From the NCBI GenBank assembly GCA_019316985.1, contig CP079215.1, positions 930,001-994,000 on the forward strand: a stretch of DNA of 64,000 bases, read 5' to 3'. The notes below the pieces were generated by a model, which had not been told where the DNA came from, searched no databases, and worked only from the letters and a program-made list of their open reading frames with translations. The DNA comes from Paraniabella defluvii. Lineage in GTDB: Bacteria; Bacteroidota; Bacteroidia; Chitinophagales; Chitinophagaceae. Of the stretch, positions 43,806-54,640 are shown piece by piece; position 1 is the first letter of the stretch; every line of letters begins with the position of its first letter. The position numbers and the translations under genes are program-made.

Positions 43806-44778
43806 TATTGCCGGCCCCGGCAATACCACTAACCCCATTCCACCAAAGTTTCCCTTATCAGAACCGGTGGCACCCGCTTCATTGGTTAGCGCATTAAAAA
43901 GCCTCGTTATCTATATAGGATTGGGTTACCTGCTGCTTCGGCGCTGGGACCTGTTACTGGTTATTTTCGGTATCCTTCTATTGCATGAAGCCGGTCATTT
44001 TATAGCGATGAAGTATTATCATTATGCAGATGTGCAGATACTGTTTCTTCCTTTTATCGGCGCCCTGGTTAAAGGCACAAAAAACGAGATCAGCCAGCGC
44101 CAGAGTATTTTTATTTTGTTAGCAGGACCTGTGCCCGGTTTGCTCCTTGGAATAGCTGTGTACTTTTTTGATAAGAGCTATGGTGGCATTACCCTCGGCG
44201 ATATACCGTTGCAATTAATTGCACAGCTGCTTATATGGGCCAACCTGCTGAACCTGTTACCTGTTTATCCTTTAGATGGCGGTCAGTTACTGAATCGCGT
44301 TTACCTGGAGGAAGAGGGCCTGCTCAGTGATATTTATTTTTACTTATCGATGGCATTAATAGCCGTTACCGTTTTTCTATTAAAGTTCTACATCCTGCTA
44401 ATCGTTCCCGCCCTGCTCATTTACAGGTATATAAAAAGCCGGAGTATCACCAAAATCGATAGAGAACTGGAAAATGCGGGCATAGACGTTCACACCAGCT
44501 ATGATGCGCTTTCAGATGAAGATTATTGGAAAATAAGATCGGTGGTCATTCAACAAACGCCGGCCTTCCAGCATATTGTTCCGGGTCCGCCCTATCAGCA
44601 TCATGCCATTGAAAATAAAATAGCCGCTGAAGTTGAGTCGGCGCTGTCGCCAAGACTTTTACTGCTCGATGTTTCCCCACAGGTAAAGATAATAGTAGCG
44701 TTATTTTGGTGTGGATTAGCTGCACTGCCATGGCTTTTGAAGATCGACTTTACTTTGATTCAATATCTGGCAGGATAA
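43786..44778 (+). CDS. Site-2 protease family (M50) membrane metalloprotease
   Basis: Integral membrane zinc protease. LLLHEAGHFIAMKYY carries the HExxH zinc motif (His67). The second ligand motif is NLLPVYPLDGGQLLN (Asp of the LDG site). Hydrophobic helices flank both, and a soluble C-terminal region of about 100 residues follows. It is 331 residues in an intact frame from the ATG at 43786. An earlier in-frame ATG belongs to the thioesterase. Substrate unknown. Confidence 0.87.
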   Translation: MQPEISNIAGPGNTTNPIPPKFPLSEPVAPASLVSALKSLVIYIGLGYLLLRRWDLLLVIFGILLLHEAGHFIAMKYYHYADVQILFLPFIGALVKGTKNEISQRQSIFILLAGPVPGLLLGIAVYFFDKSYGGITLGDIPLQLIAQLLIWANLLNLLPVYPLDGGQLLNRVYLEEEGLLSDIYFYLSMALIAVTVFLLKFYILLIVPALLIYRYIKSRSITKIDRELENAGIDVHTSYDALSDEDYWKIRSVVIQQTPAFQHIVPGPPYQHHAIENKIAAEVESALSPRLLLLDVSPQVKIIVALFWCGLAALPWLLKIDFTLIQYLAG

Positions 44779-44823
44779 TATTATCTTACAGCTTTCAACC
44801 GGTTATTTCTAAAAAAATATGTA

Positions 44824-45201
44824 ATGAAAGTACCCAACGGACACCAACCTTTGATGCCTTATCTCATTCTTAAAAATGCAGCATCATTTATTGAGTTCAC
44901 AAAAATAGTGTTTGGCGCAAAAGAAGTTTTCAAAAGCTATCGCGACAATGACAATAAGATCATCATGCATGCCGAAGTTCAGATTAACGGGTGCAACATT
45001 ATGTTTGCCGATATGAACGAATTCTACGGGGTGGCCAATGCCAACCTATTTATTTATGTGGATGATGCCGATCAAACCGTTGATATTGCTGTTGAAAACG
45101 GCGCTACTGTTATTAATGAGCTGACCGACCAGGATTACGGGCGCAGCGGCGGTATTGAAGATCCCTTTGGAAACGTTTGGTGGGTTACCAGTATGAGATA
45201 G
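44824..45201 (+). CDS. VOC-superfamily protein (PhnB/glyoxalase-like)
   Basis: A single-domain 125-residue protein, intact. MPYLILKNAASFIEFTKIVFGAKE opens the fold and HAEVQINGCNIMFADM and YGRSGGIEDPFGNVWWV close it, as in PhnB-like members. The specific substrate cannot be told from sequence. Confidence 0.85.
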   Translation: MKVPNGHQPLMPYLILKNAASFIEFTKIVFGAKEVFKSYRDNDNKIIMHAEVQINGCNIMFADMNEFYGVANANLFIYVDDADQTVDIAVENGATVINELTDQDYGRSGGIEDPFGNVWWVTSMR

Positions 45202-45278
45202 TGCATGAGGAATGATAAACGGGGATAGGTGTAGGCATCGATATTCGCATAAACGTGGTTAACTATAAAACCTTTCTT

Positions 45279-45665
45279 TCAATTCGGGGTTGGTACCATA
45301 CAGGCATCTTTCCGGCCCAATAACCTGTAGCGGTTCTTTGCAACGAGATCATACACAAGATCCCTGATCCATTTCGGAATAATAATAAATCCGCAGAGCA
45401 GCTGCACCGGTCCTTTCAATTGTTTTGCCACTTTTAATGCAGCGGTCGATTGAGTATAAAAACGGTTACCATGTATATAAACAAATGACTTCAGTTGATT
45501 TTCCGGCAATCCGCTTTGAACAAGCATTGCCCTGCCTGTCTCCGATTGCAGGGATGCAAATTTAAAAATCCCTTTTCTATCCCGCTTAATCACATATTGT
45601 ACCGCGCCATTGCATAAATTACAAACACCGTCAAACAAAATAATATGGTCGCTCTTAGCTTCCAT
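45279..45665 (-). CDS. DCC-family thiol-disulfide oxidoreductase-like protein
   Basis: A 128-residue protein named for the DxxCxxC motif, here FDGVCNLCNG (Cys15 and Cys18 from the start at 45665). ALKVAKQLKGP and the C-terminal KNRYRLLGRKDAC are also typical. An upstream start at 45716 is possible but overlaps the preceding lipoprotein gene, whose stop is one base before ATG 45665. The close spacing implies co-translation. Confidence 0.86.
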   Translation of the reverse strand: MEAKSDHIILFDGVCNLCNGAVQYVIKRDRKGIFKFASLQSETGRAMLVQSGLPENQLKSFVYIHGNRFYTQSTAALKVAKQLKGPVQLLCGFIIIPKWIRDLVYDLVAKNRYRLLGRKDACMVPTPN

Positions 45666-45666
45666 C

Positions 45667-46085
45667 CTATTTCGATTGCTGTACACTGATATAAGCGCGT
45701 TGCACCTGTTTTTCAAGCGTTTTTGTTGGATCGGGAGTGATGCTATCCAGCCTGAATAAATACTTCTGATCTTCGAGTGAAAGCGTGTAGGAGGAGTTCA
45801 GCGATCTCCGCTCACAGTCTGCCCCGGTGCAAAGCTGTACATTCCGTTCTGTTTTACCATCAACCACAACATTTAAAACAGCCACAGCCTCTCCGGCCCT
45901 GATGCACCGCGCATTCATCGGGCACCGGCTTTCATTAATTTCCTGAGGGTAATTACAACATTTTGATAAGTTGTTTTTTCATTTACCTGAAGCGACAGGC
46001 TATTAGGAGGTGTTATTACCGATTTAGATCCTGTGCAGGCACTTAAAAATGATATAATAACTAAAAAGAAAATACAAGGTTTCAT
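45667..46085 (-). CDS. Hypothetical lipoprotein
   Basis: MKPCIFFLVIISFLSAC is a lipoprotein signal with the Cys at residue 17. The mature part has several Cys (CPMNARC, VQLCTGADC) and no family I recognise. Repaired length is about 139 residues, with one break near 45925. It starts 11 bases after the oxidoreductase gene on the same strand. Confidence 0.65.
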
Positions 46086-46096
46086 ATAATACAAAG

Positions 46097-47395
46097 TTAC
46101 ACAATTGGTAATTTCCAGCCATTATGATACACCGGCCTTACCAATTGATTGGCTTTCTCTATATTAAACTTGTTTTTTGTTTCGTCCCAGTAAATCTTCT
46201 CTCCTGCCCTTAATGCCACATTTCCAAAATGACTGGCTATCGCCACTTTAGCTCCTGCATCGAAAGGACAATTCAAATCCTGCATTTTGCGGGATTTTAC
46301 CACATCTATAAAATTGGCAGCATGTTTATCAAGCCCGTTATCAACAGATTTTGACCAGGGCAGGGCCTCCAGCTTGTCTTTTTCAGGCTTTACTTCCCAA
46401 CCCTGCCGGTTTAATAGTAAAGTACCATTTTCTCCTATAAAAGCAATTCCATGCTGCATACCGTATAATCCCACCCCTGTGGCCATATTATGCTCCCAGG
46501 TCATCTGGAAGTTACCGAAATCGTACAAAGCCGTCTGAATATCGGGGTTTCCCTGGCATCAGAAGGAAACACATATTTGCCGCCTGTTGCCATCACCGAT
46601 TTGGGCGTGCCGGCTTTCATTCCCATTAATACCATATCGATCAGGTGCACGCCCCAGTCTGTCATCAACCCTCCTGCATAATCCCAGAACCAGCGGAATT
46701 CGTAATGAAAGCGGTTTTTATTAAACGGATGCTTTTTAGCAGGTCCCAGCCACATATCGTAATTAACGCCCGCGGGTACCGGCGAATTGGCAACAACAGG
46801 CAATGGCTTTGAACCACCGCGATACATCCAGGCTTTGGTTGAGGAAACCCTTCCCAGCTTGCCTGAATGTACAAAAGCTATGGCATCCCTGAAATGTTGC
46901 TGGCTGCGCTGCCATTGCGCTACCTGTACCACTTTGCCGTAACGTTGTACCGCTTTATTCATCAACTGGGCTTCATATATCGAATTAGCCACAGGCTTCT
47001 CACAAAGACATCCTTTCCTGCCGCACAGGCATCAGTCAATTGCAAACAGTGCCAGTGATCAGGAGTGGCCACTACTACTATATCCACATCCTTATCTGAA
47101 AGCAACTTGCGGTAATCGCCATATAGCTTAGGCTTGATATTTAGCTTTTCAAGATCGGCTTTTCGCTGGTTTAATATATTTTCATCTATATCACAAAGGG
47201 CGACGCATTCTACTTCGGGCACTTTTAATAACGCGGTAAGGTTTTGCCATCCCTGGCCTTTGCAACCAATAACTCCCAGGCCGATCTTATCGGTAGCAGC
47301 AACCCCGAACGTATGGCTGCCAAAAGATCTGCTGAAAGCAAACTACCTGCGCTTAAGATGGCTGTACTTTTTAGAAAGTGACGTCGATTGTTCAT
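46097..47395 (-). CDS. Tat-exported Gfo/Idh/MocA-family oxidoreductase
   Basis: NAD(P)-type sugar oxidoreductase predicted to act in the periplasm. The N-terminus MNNRRHFLKSTAILSAG carries the twin-arginine motif (RRHFLK). GLGVIGCKGQGWQNL is the nucleotide-binding loop; VVVATPDHWHCLQL and EKPVANSIYEAQ are standard, the latter holding the catalytic Lys. WFWDYAGGLMTDWGVHLIDM occurs in the C-terminal domain. Repaired length is about 433 residues. Breaks are near 46535, 46990 and 47305. It diverges from a double DUF1080 gene, a recurrent partner in 3-keto-sugar metabolism. Confidence 0.9.
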
Positions 47396-47589
47396 GTGGC
47401 AATGTTTAAAAGATAATCGTTTATTTGAATTATTATTATTCCGTTTAACCTTCTAAAAGTATTTAAAATCGGCTAAAGCTTATATTGGAAAAATATTACA
47501 ACGTTTGAATAATTTAATTGCATGCTTTTTTGGGGTATTGAACGTTTTATCATTTGGCGGAAGCAGAAACTACTTTTATATTTGGAGAA

Positions 47590-48968
47590 TATGCATTGCC
47601 TACATCTATATCTCCGGAGCCAGTATAAAATAAAGAGCATTTTTTTGCGCTCGCCTTACTGGCATTTCAGCACGTGGCTATTGCTCAATGGCAGGAGCTT
47701 TTTAACGGTAAAGACCTGAATGGCTGGAAACAGCTAAACGGCAAAGCCCGGTATGAGGTAAAAAATGGCGCTATAGTAGGAACCACAGTGTTTGGAGAGC
47801 CTAATTCCTTTTTGGTTACAGAAAAAGACTACGGCGATTTTGTGCTGGAACTGGAATTTAAGGTAGACAGCACCATGAATTCAGGCATCCAGTTTAGAAG
47901 CTTGAGCACGCCAGATTATATGAAAGGACGTGTACATGGCTACCAATTCGAAATAGACCCTTCCAAACGCGCCTGGACAGGCGGAATTTATGACGAAGCA
48001 AGGAGAGACTGGCTCTATCAGCTCGACCTGAATCCTGCAGCGCAACCGGCTTTTAAACAAGGAGAATGGAATAAGGCAAAAATAGAATGTATCGGCACAT
48101 CCATCAGAACCTGGGTAAATGGGGTACCGGCAGCACACCTGATTGACGATGTTACCGCAAAAGGATTTATTGCACTGCAGGTTCACTCTATCGGCAATAA
48201 AAAGATGAAGGTCGGCAAATAAGCTGGCGTAACATTCGCATCCAGACGCAGGCATTAAAACCTGCGCCACTATCCGGAGTATTTGTGGTAAACACTACTC
48301 CCAACAATCTTTCTGATGCGGAAAAAAGAATGGCTTCAGGCTTTTGTTCGACGGCCAAACGATGAAAGGATGGAGAGGGGCTTATAAAAAGAGCTTTCCT
48401 GCAAAAGGATGGGCAGTAAAGGACGGGGTACTGGAAGTACAGCCTTCAAACGGAGGAGAGTCTACCAACGGAGGGGATATTGTGACAGAGAAAGAGTACG
48501 GCGCTTTTATTTTTGAGTTTGATTTTAAACTGACAGAAGGGGCAAACAGCGGCGTAAAATATTTTGTTACCGAGAGCGAAAAACCAGGGATCGGCCATAG
48601 GACTGGAATACCAGGTGCTGGATGATGCCAAACATCCTGATGCTAAAATGGGCCGGGATGGCAATCGTACATTAGCTTCTTTATATGACCTGATCGCTTC
48701 TGCACGCGAACCACGTGCCCGCAAAAAGATCGGAGAATGGAACAGGGGCATGATCAAAGTTTTTCCCGATAACCGGGTAGAGCATTGGCTGAACGGCTGG
48801 AAAGTAGTATCCTATACCCGTGGCTCAAAAGAATTTAAAGACCTTGTTGCTATCAGTAAATATAAAAACTGGCCCGCGTTTGGTATGGCGCCCAAAGGAA
48901 GAATTCTTTTACAGGACCACGGCAACCTGGTATATTTCAGGAGCCTGAAGATAAAGGAGCTGAAATAA
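47590..48968 (+). CDS. Secreted protein with two DUF1080 (3-keto-disaccharide hydrolase) domains
   Basis: A signal peptide ends HVAIAQ and is followed at once by [18 protein letters not shown], the start of the first DUF1080 jelly-roll. That domain runs to WRNIRIQ. The second begins [14 protein letters not shown] and ends [10 protein letters not shown]. Each has the conserved [24 protein letters not shown] strand and a NSGV/NSGI motif. About 450 residues. Breaks are near 47660, 48220, 48340 and 48590. The exact start is unclear; 47590 is the nearest ATG. DUF1080 proteins act on 3-keto glycosides made by oxidoreductases like the divergent neighbour. Confidence 0.8.
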
Positions 48969-49108
48969 GCAAGTATACCTTAATCAGATAAGGTTCATCG
49001 TAACTTGCGTACCGCTTGCTTATATATAAACGCTCCTGTTTGTGTTATAAGTATTAAACTAATGCCGCAAAAGTTATCAGAACGAATCACACAACCCTCA
49101 TTACCTAA

Positions 49109-49138
49109 ATAAAAAAGCCCGGCAGCATTGCCAGGCTT
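49109..49138 (-). terminator. Intrinsic terminator for the minus-strand operon
   Basis: AAGCCTGGCA/TGCCGGGCTT (one mismatch) around a four-base loop, followed on the minus strand by a run of six T. It lies 32 bases after the stop at 49170. Confidence 0.75.
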
Positions 49139-49169
49139 CAGAATATCTCATACAAGAAATATAAGCGAA

Positions 49170-49911
49170 TTATTTGCTGTTAAGCGTACCCCATACTTCA
49201 TAAATAGGGTCTCCTTTAGAGCTTTTTCCGGAATGGATCCAGTTACCACCCTCCAGCCTGCCATCAAAAGTTAAAGACATGCCTACACGTGAGCTGTCGC
49301 GGGAAAAAACTCGATGTGCTCTGTGTACTTTCCATCTTTAAAAGTATAGGTCCCTCCTCCTGTTCCGGAGAACTCCCCTGTTTCCACGTTGATAGCAGCC
49401 CACTGAAAGCGGGTAGCCGTTAATAATTTCAATGTTCGCCTGGGTCTTAACGGAATATCCGCCATTTCTTCTCCCTGTTTTCTTTTAATGATGCGCCAGT
49501 TGCCGGCCAGGTTCTTTCCTCCCGCATCAACACGTTTCCATTTCAGTTCAAAGCCTTCCAGTGTAGTTGTCAGCTCGTCACCCGACAGCCGATACCCATA
49601 CTCCTGGGTTTTACCTACTTCCGACTTATTAGCGCTGTTAAATTCGGTTTTGATGCTGATCTTGCCATTCTCGGCAGTAAAGGTCCGCCGGCTGTCAGCC
49701 CGAATTTTTTATCTTTCAGATTGTACTGCGTAAACATACAATACCCGTCTTCCAATAGCATGGCAAAGTCCTGCCCGCCGTAGTTAAGGCTCCATGCACC
49801 CTCCAGCGCATCAGCTACAGAAGCCCGCTGTTTTTGCTTCATAGCCACAAAGCCGATAGAACATAATAACAGAATTGCCGGCAACCATTTCCTGATAATC
49901 ATATCGTACAA
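49170..49911 (-). CDS. Hypothetical secreted protein (lipocalin-like repeats)
   Basis: About 247 residues. The N-terminal helix WLPAILLLCSIGFVA looks like a signal peptide. Two similar beta-rich halves follow: GAWSLNYGG with FTAENGKISIKTEF, and GNWRIIKRKQG with GTYTFKDGKYTEHIEFF. The end is IYEVWGTLNSK. I know such sequences as uncharacterised Bacteroidota secreted proteins but cannot name a family. Breaks are near 49285 and 49680. It is the last gene of a five-gene minus-strand run ending in a terminator. Confidence 0.6.
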
Positions 49912-49927
49912 TTTAGAGGTTAAGAAT

Positions 49928-50907
49928 TTACGACTTAAGAATCCCTTCTATTCCGTTCAGCTCAATTTTATCAAAACTGGTATTGTTTAAACACTTTAGA
50001 GAGTCTAGCAACTGCTCTGCGCTGCTGGCGCCAACCAAAACAGAAGTAACCCTTTTATCTTTCAGCAACCACGCTAAAGCCATCTGTGCAAGACTTTGTC
50101 CCCTGTCAGCAGCAATTTCGTTTAATTTTTTTAACTGGTCAACGCGCTCTTCTGTAATAGCATCTTTTGCAAAAACCCGTGGGATTTGGCGGCTCTTGAG
50201 TTTCTCGGAATTCCCTTCAGGTACTTATTAGTTAGCAAGCCCTGCGCCAGGGGTGAAAACGGAATACATCCTACGCCTTCTTTTCCCAGCAGATCCAGCA
50301 AACCATCTTCCACCCAACGTTCGTACATGGAATACTTGGGCTGATGAATCAGGCAGGGAGTGCCCATCTTCTTCAGCATATGGATGGCCTTTTTTGCCTC
50401 AGGTGCTTTATAGTTAGAGATACCTACATATAAAGCCTTACCCTGTTTTACGATCAGGTCGAGCGCAGACATGGTTTCTTCCAGCGGTGTATCCGGATCG
50501 GGACGATGATGGTAAAAATATCTACATAATCCAGCTTCATCCGCTTCAGGCTCTGATCCAGGCTGCTTACCAGGTACTTTTTACTTCCCCAATCTCCATA
50601 AGGTCCATCCCACATGGTGTACCCCGCTTTCGTGGAAATGATCAGCTCATCCCGATGGTCTTTAAAATCGGTATGCAAAATCTTACCAAAATTGGTCTCT
50701 GCACTTCCGGGGCGGCCCGTAATTGTTGGCCAAATCAAAATGGGTAATACCGTTATCAAATGCGGTATGTAATGTTTTAATACACTTTCGGATCATCCAC
50801 ATCTCCAAAGTTGTGCCATAAGCCCAGGAGATTGCCGGCAATAAGATGCCGGATTCGCCGCATCGGCGATACTGCATTTGGGTGTAGCGGTCAGATGAAA
50901 ATTTCAT
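49928..50907 (-). CDS. Aldo/keto reductase (YghZ-like)
   Basis: NADPH-dependent carbonyl reductase with a TIM barrel. The start has MQYRRCGESGILLPAISW, then FDLANNYGPP (Tyr of the catalytic set), STKAGYTMWDGPYGDWGSKKYL and VGISNYKAPEA. The C-terminal AWLLKDKRVTSVLVGASS binds the cofactor phosphate. Repaired length is about 326 residues, close to L-glyceraldehyde-3-phosphate reductase type enzymes. Breaks lie near 50140, 50460 and 50700-50820. The start at 50907 overlaps the likely stop of the FAD enzyme (ATGA); 50877 is an alternative. Confidence 0.86.
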
Positions 50908-52281
50908 TTTATAGTTCTGTTTATTTTATGTGAATCCAATTGGGTTGTAAATATAAAACTAAGATTGAAGCGCCGGTAATGTCCACCATTTTTCCTCCCC
51001 GGTTTATTCCGGAGATCGGCCACAGCCCCGCTCAATATTGCCGCTATCATTACACCGGGGATGCCCAGCTTTTGGGAGACAGGCTCCTGGTGGCCAGCAA
51101 ACCAAATCGCTGCCTGTAGGTTTTGTTGGTTAGCACCCAGCGCAACAGCCCGTTTACCATTTTGGGAGAAGGAGAAGCAAACATTTCTCTTTTAAGGCGG
51201 TCTAGCGTTGACCTGAACATAGGATGCAAAGCATTATGCACCTCACTGCTGTATAACTGCATTGCTTCGTCCCAGCTCCCGCCACCTGTCTTCCATTTAA
51301 TAAGTTGAGCTGCCAATATTTTAGCGCCCAGTAAAGCATCATAAATGCCCTGCGCATCATAAGAATCTTTCTGGTGATAGGCATCACCTACCAGTATCCA
51401 ACCCCTGCCAAACGCCTGCCTGAAAAGATTCCCCACATTCTTCATACCGCTGAGCGCAGTTACCTGCCTGGCATTTTTTAATCGTTGAAGCACTCTTGAA
51501 ACGAGCGAATGGTATGATGATACCATTCATCAACACCCGCCGGCGCATTAAAATAATCATGGCGGCATTGAGCCAAAACGCCCGTAAGTCCATTGCTGGC
51601 TGGTATTACTACCGCGCTAAAGCCATTACACCCAGAATGTATTTGTATCCATTCTTTTCCCTGCGCCTGGTAGGGCTCCACTCCTTCCCAGTAAGCATAA
51701 TACACAGCGGTATTATACTTCGTTATTTCTTCAGTAACTGCTGCCTGGGCTTTTCTTGCCACTACACTATGTCTGCCGTCTGCACCAATAACAGCATCGG
51801 CCGAAAAACTTTGCGATTCCCCTCCTTTAAACATTCCCGTAACACCCGTTACTTTCCCGTCCTTATCCATCTGTAACGCGCTTACCGAAAAATTCTTTAG
51901 CTGAGTGACGTTGGGAAAACGATCCAGGTTCTTCCATAATGCTTGATCCAATACCTGCCGGTCAATTCCGTACAAATAGTGCCGTCCATAAACGTCTGGT
52001 ATCTCTACAAAAGTTCTGAAATACTCGCTCATTTCTAAAGCAACACCCGCAAAACGTTTATTGTCGGGCGCATATAAAGATTCGTCAATGCCGATTTCAT
52101 CCAGCAACTGCATACCGCTGCTTAATAACAACGGGCATGAAACTACTGTGCGCCCGGGAAAAGTATCCTTCTCCAATATCAGTACCTGTAAACCCGCAGC
52201 GCCTAACCGGGCAGCCAAAGAAGCACCTGCTATCCGGGCTCCGACAATAATTACATCATACACCTTATCTTTCATAAGCAA
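50904..52281 (-). CDS. FAD-dependent oxidoreductase (geranylgeranyl-reductase/PHBH type)
   Basis: Flavoprotein with YDVIIVGARIAGASLAARLG (ADP-binding loop), VIGADGRHSVVAR (second FAD motif) and GWILVGDAYHQKDSYDAQGI (third FAD motif, GD). Two breaks, near 51500 and 51065, divide it. If the second is repaired, the frame passes through LGIPGVMIAAILSGAVADLRN and stays open to a TGA at 50904. That stop overlaps the reductase start by four bases, so I take it as the probable end. About 455 residues. The substrate is unknown. Confidence 0.78.
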
Positions 52282-52296
52282 CCCTTTTAAAGGCGG

Positions 52297-53680
52297 TTAT
52301 TTCAACTGATCCAATACCTGGTACATCTTCCTGATCAACGAAAGCTGGCTTCCGTTATAGTTATTAATAATCATAGAAAATATATACTCTTTCCCCGTTT
52401 TCGACTTTTGATAGCCTGTAAAACCTTTCACGCGGTTAATCGTTCCGCTTTTCATTTTCATATCGTTAAAGAGGTATCCCATCATAAAATTCGGGATACC
52501 AGGACTGGGCTTTTGCATACTTTAAAACAGTTACCTCCGCATGTGGTGTAATCCTGTTTTGAGGCGACAGACCAGACCCGTCATACAAATGCATTTCCTC
52601 GGGATCAATCCCCTGGTTTTCCAGTATTCCTGCAGTGCCTCAACACCCTTCTCAGTAGTTGCTTCTCCTTTCAGTTGAAGCGCGATGGTCCTGATCAATG
52701 CCTCGCCATACAAATTCACGCTTTTACGTAAGAACCAGTAAACAATTTTAGCCATCGTTGGTGAAGTATGCGTATACAGCCAATCTACGTTATCATAACT
52801 TTTACCGGTTAATTGTATATCATCTTTAACCACCGCGATACCTTTCAACTCGTTAATGATGGTTTTGGCAAACTGCCGGGAAGGATCATACATAGAACCA
52901 GCTATTACAAAATCGCTTTTACCGGCCGGTATAGTGCCCTTTAATACACTATACGCATTTCCTTTGGACGGATAGTAAAGACTGGATTCATCACCTGTTT
53001 CCTTGCCTGCTGCCTGGGCCTCTGATATAATTTTGTAATTGTAGAGAAAAGGCTTTGTTCTTAGAATAGTTACAGGATCGCCAATATTAGCTCCCGACTT
53101 TACAATCAGGTCAAATTGGTTTTCCCGCCAGTTCAATCCCTGTGAACCTGCTCCGTAGTATTGCCCTATATCTTCCCAGGTCCAGCGCGCCGGTAAACCA
53201 TCATCGGCGATCCAGCCTTTGCTGCTGATGATAACCGACTCCAATTGCTTAATCCCCTTCATCTTTACCGCATTTTTATAGCAGCCAATACCACTTCCTC
53301 TTTGGTATTATCCCATCGCCAGCTACCTAAAGTAGGATCGCCCGACGCTTGTATATAGAGGCTTTTGCCACCTGGGGTACTTATAATCCCGAACTTTGTT
53401 TCATAGGTAAAATCCTTCCCTAAAACATCCAGTGCAGTGGCAGCCGTGACAATCTTTTCGGTAGAAGCCGGCGCCAAACCAGTATAGGCATTTTGCTCAA
53501 AGACCGCTTCACCGGTTAGACCATCGATAACATACAAACCTGCCAACGCAAATCTTAACTGGGCATCATTATTAAATTCATCCATCGCTGTTTTCAGCTG
53601 CGGCAACCCTTGAGCCATAACGCCTAAATACAGGAATGAACAAAGTATAGCGGGGAGAACTTTTTTAACATCGTTGTCAT
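52297..53680 (-). CDS. dacB: D-alanyl-D-alanine carboxypeptidase/endopeptidase (PBP4, S13)
   Basis: Periplasmic enzyme that trims or cleaves peptidoglycan cross-links. A signal peptide (ILCSFLYLGVMAQ) precedes the penicillin-binding motifs: APASTEKIV (SxxK, catalytic Ser), KSVNLYGE (SxN) and KMKSGTINRVKG (KSG). The large insertion domain between SxxK and SxN is typical of PBP4. Repaired length is about 460 residues. Breaks are near 52520, 52615, 53265 and 53660 (a short A-run at the start codon region). It begins seven bases after the preceding gene. Confidence 0.9.
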
Positions 53681-53686
53681 TTAAAA

Positions 53687-54564
53687 TTATTTCAACATTC
53701 TTACCTTATACAATTTTATATCCGGGATATGGATGGTTTGAGTGGGCTTAACACTATAGATATTAAATGTCCACCAGCTTTGTTCCGCCTGAGTATACAC
53801 CAACCGCTTCGTTGTTCGGTTATAATTAGCTGATTTTATATCATGCTTACCGGCGAGCGGTTCAAATACAGAAAATTTTTCATTTTTATATCAAAGACAA
53901 AAACATCATGATGCGTACTTACGATCATTTCGTTATCATCTACGGCCGACAGATCATGCCCCCTTCGCCGGGCAATTTCCAGCTTTTTCCAATACTAACA
54001 CCGGCTTCGCACTATTCCCATCAGCCAGGCGATAAAGCCTCAACTCATCGAAGCCTAACGCAAAAAGTCTTTGCAGCCTTTCGTTCCACACCACTCCATG
54101 GCCCGAATAAAGCGAATCTTTAAAAAGATATTGTGCGTTTTTTCTGCTATCATATAGCTCCAGGCTATTCCCTTTTGAATGGGTAGATAAAGCCACCGCT
54201 ATTTTTCCGCCGGGCAGCATTTCGGCCGAGTGCGCCATCGGCGACTGGGCGTAGAACAGTACTTTCTTAGACGCAATATCCAGCAACGCCACGCCTCCAC
54301 CCGACGACGTTATTAACAGTTGCTTACCGCCCTTTACCGGCTTGCATTCATCCAGGGTACCATTATTTTCCGGTAGGCTTCAGGTAGTTCTGTAGCCCCT
54401 TCAACCTTCCAGGTCCAGGTAATATGGGCTTTCGACGGCAGGGACCTACGGCTATCGATCATAACTACTTTATCGCCGCCGCAGGCCACCAGGTCTGCCT
54501 GAGCAATGGCAGCACCGGTTATCCATAAAGCAACAAGCAAAGCAAAAACCGTTTTAAAATTCAT
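53687..54564 (-). CDS. DUF6528-like secreted beta-propeller protein
   Basis: Exported protein with a signal peptide (VFALLVALWITGAAIAQ). The mature protein starts ADLVACGGDKVVMIDSRR and continues ITWTWKVEGATELPEAYR and DECKPVKGGKQLLITSSGGGVALLD, a pattern I associate with DUF6528. Repeated units such as KIAVALSTHSKGNSLELYD suggest a propeller. About 292 residues. Breaks are near 53870, 53965 and 54350. It is the first gene of the minus-strand run with dacB and is divergent from cinA. Function unknown. Confidence 0.68.
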
Positions 54565-54640
54565 CTTCCTGTAAAGAGTCATGTAAATTACTTTTCTTTT
54601 TAAGCTTATTTCAAAGATATTTGTTTTAAATACAAGTTGA

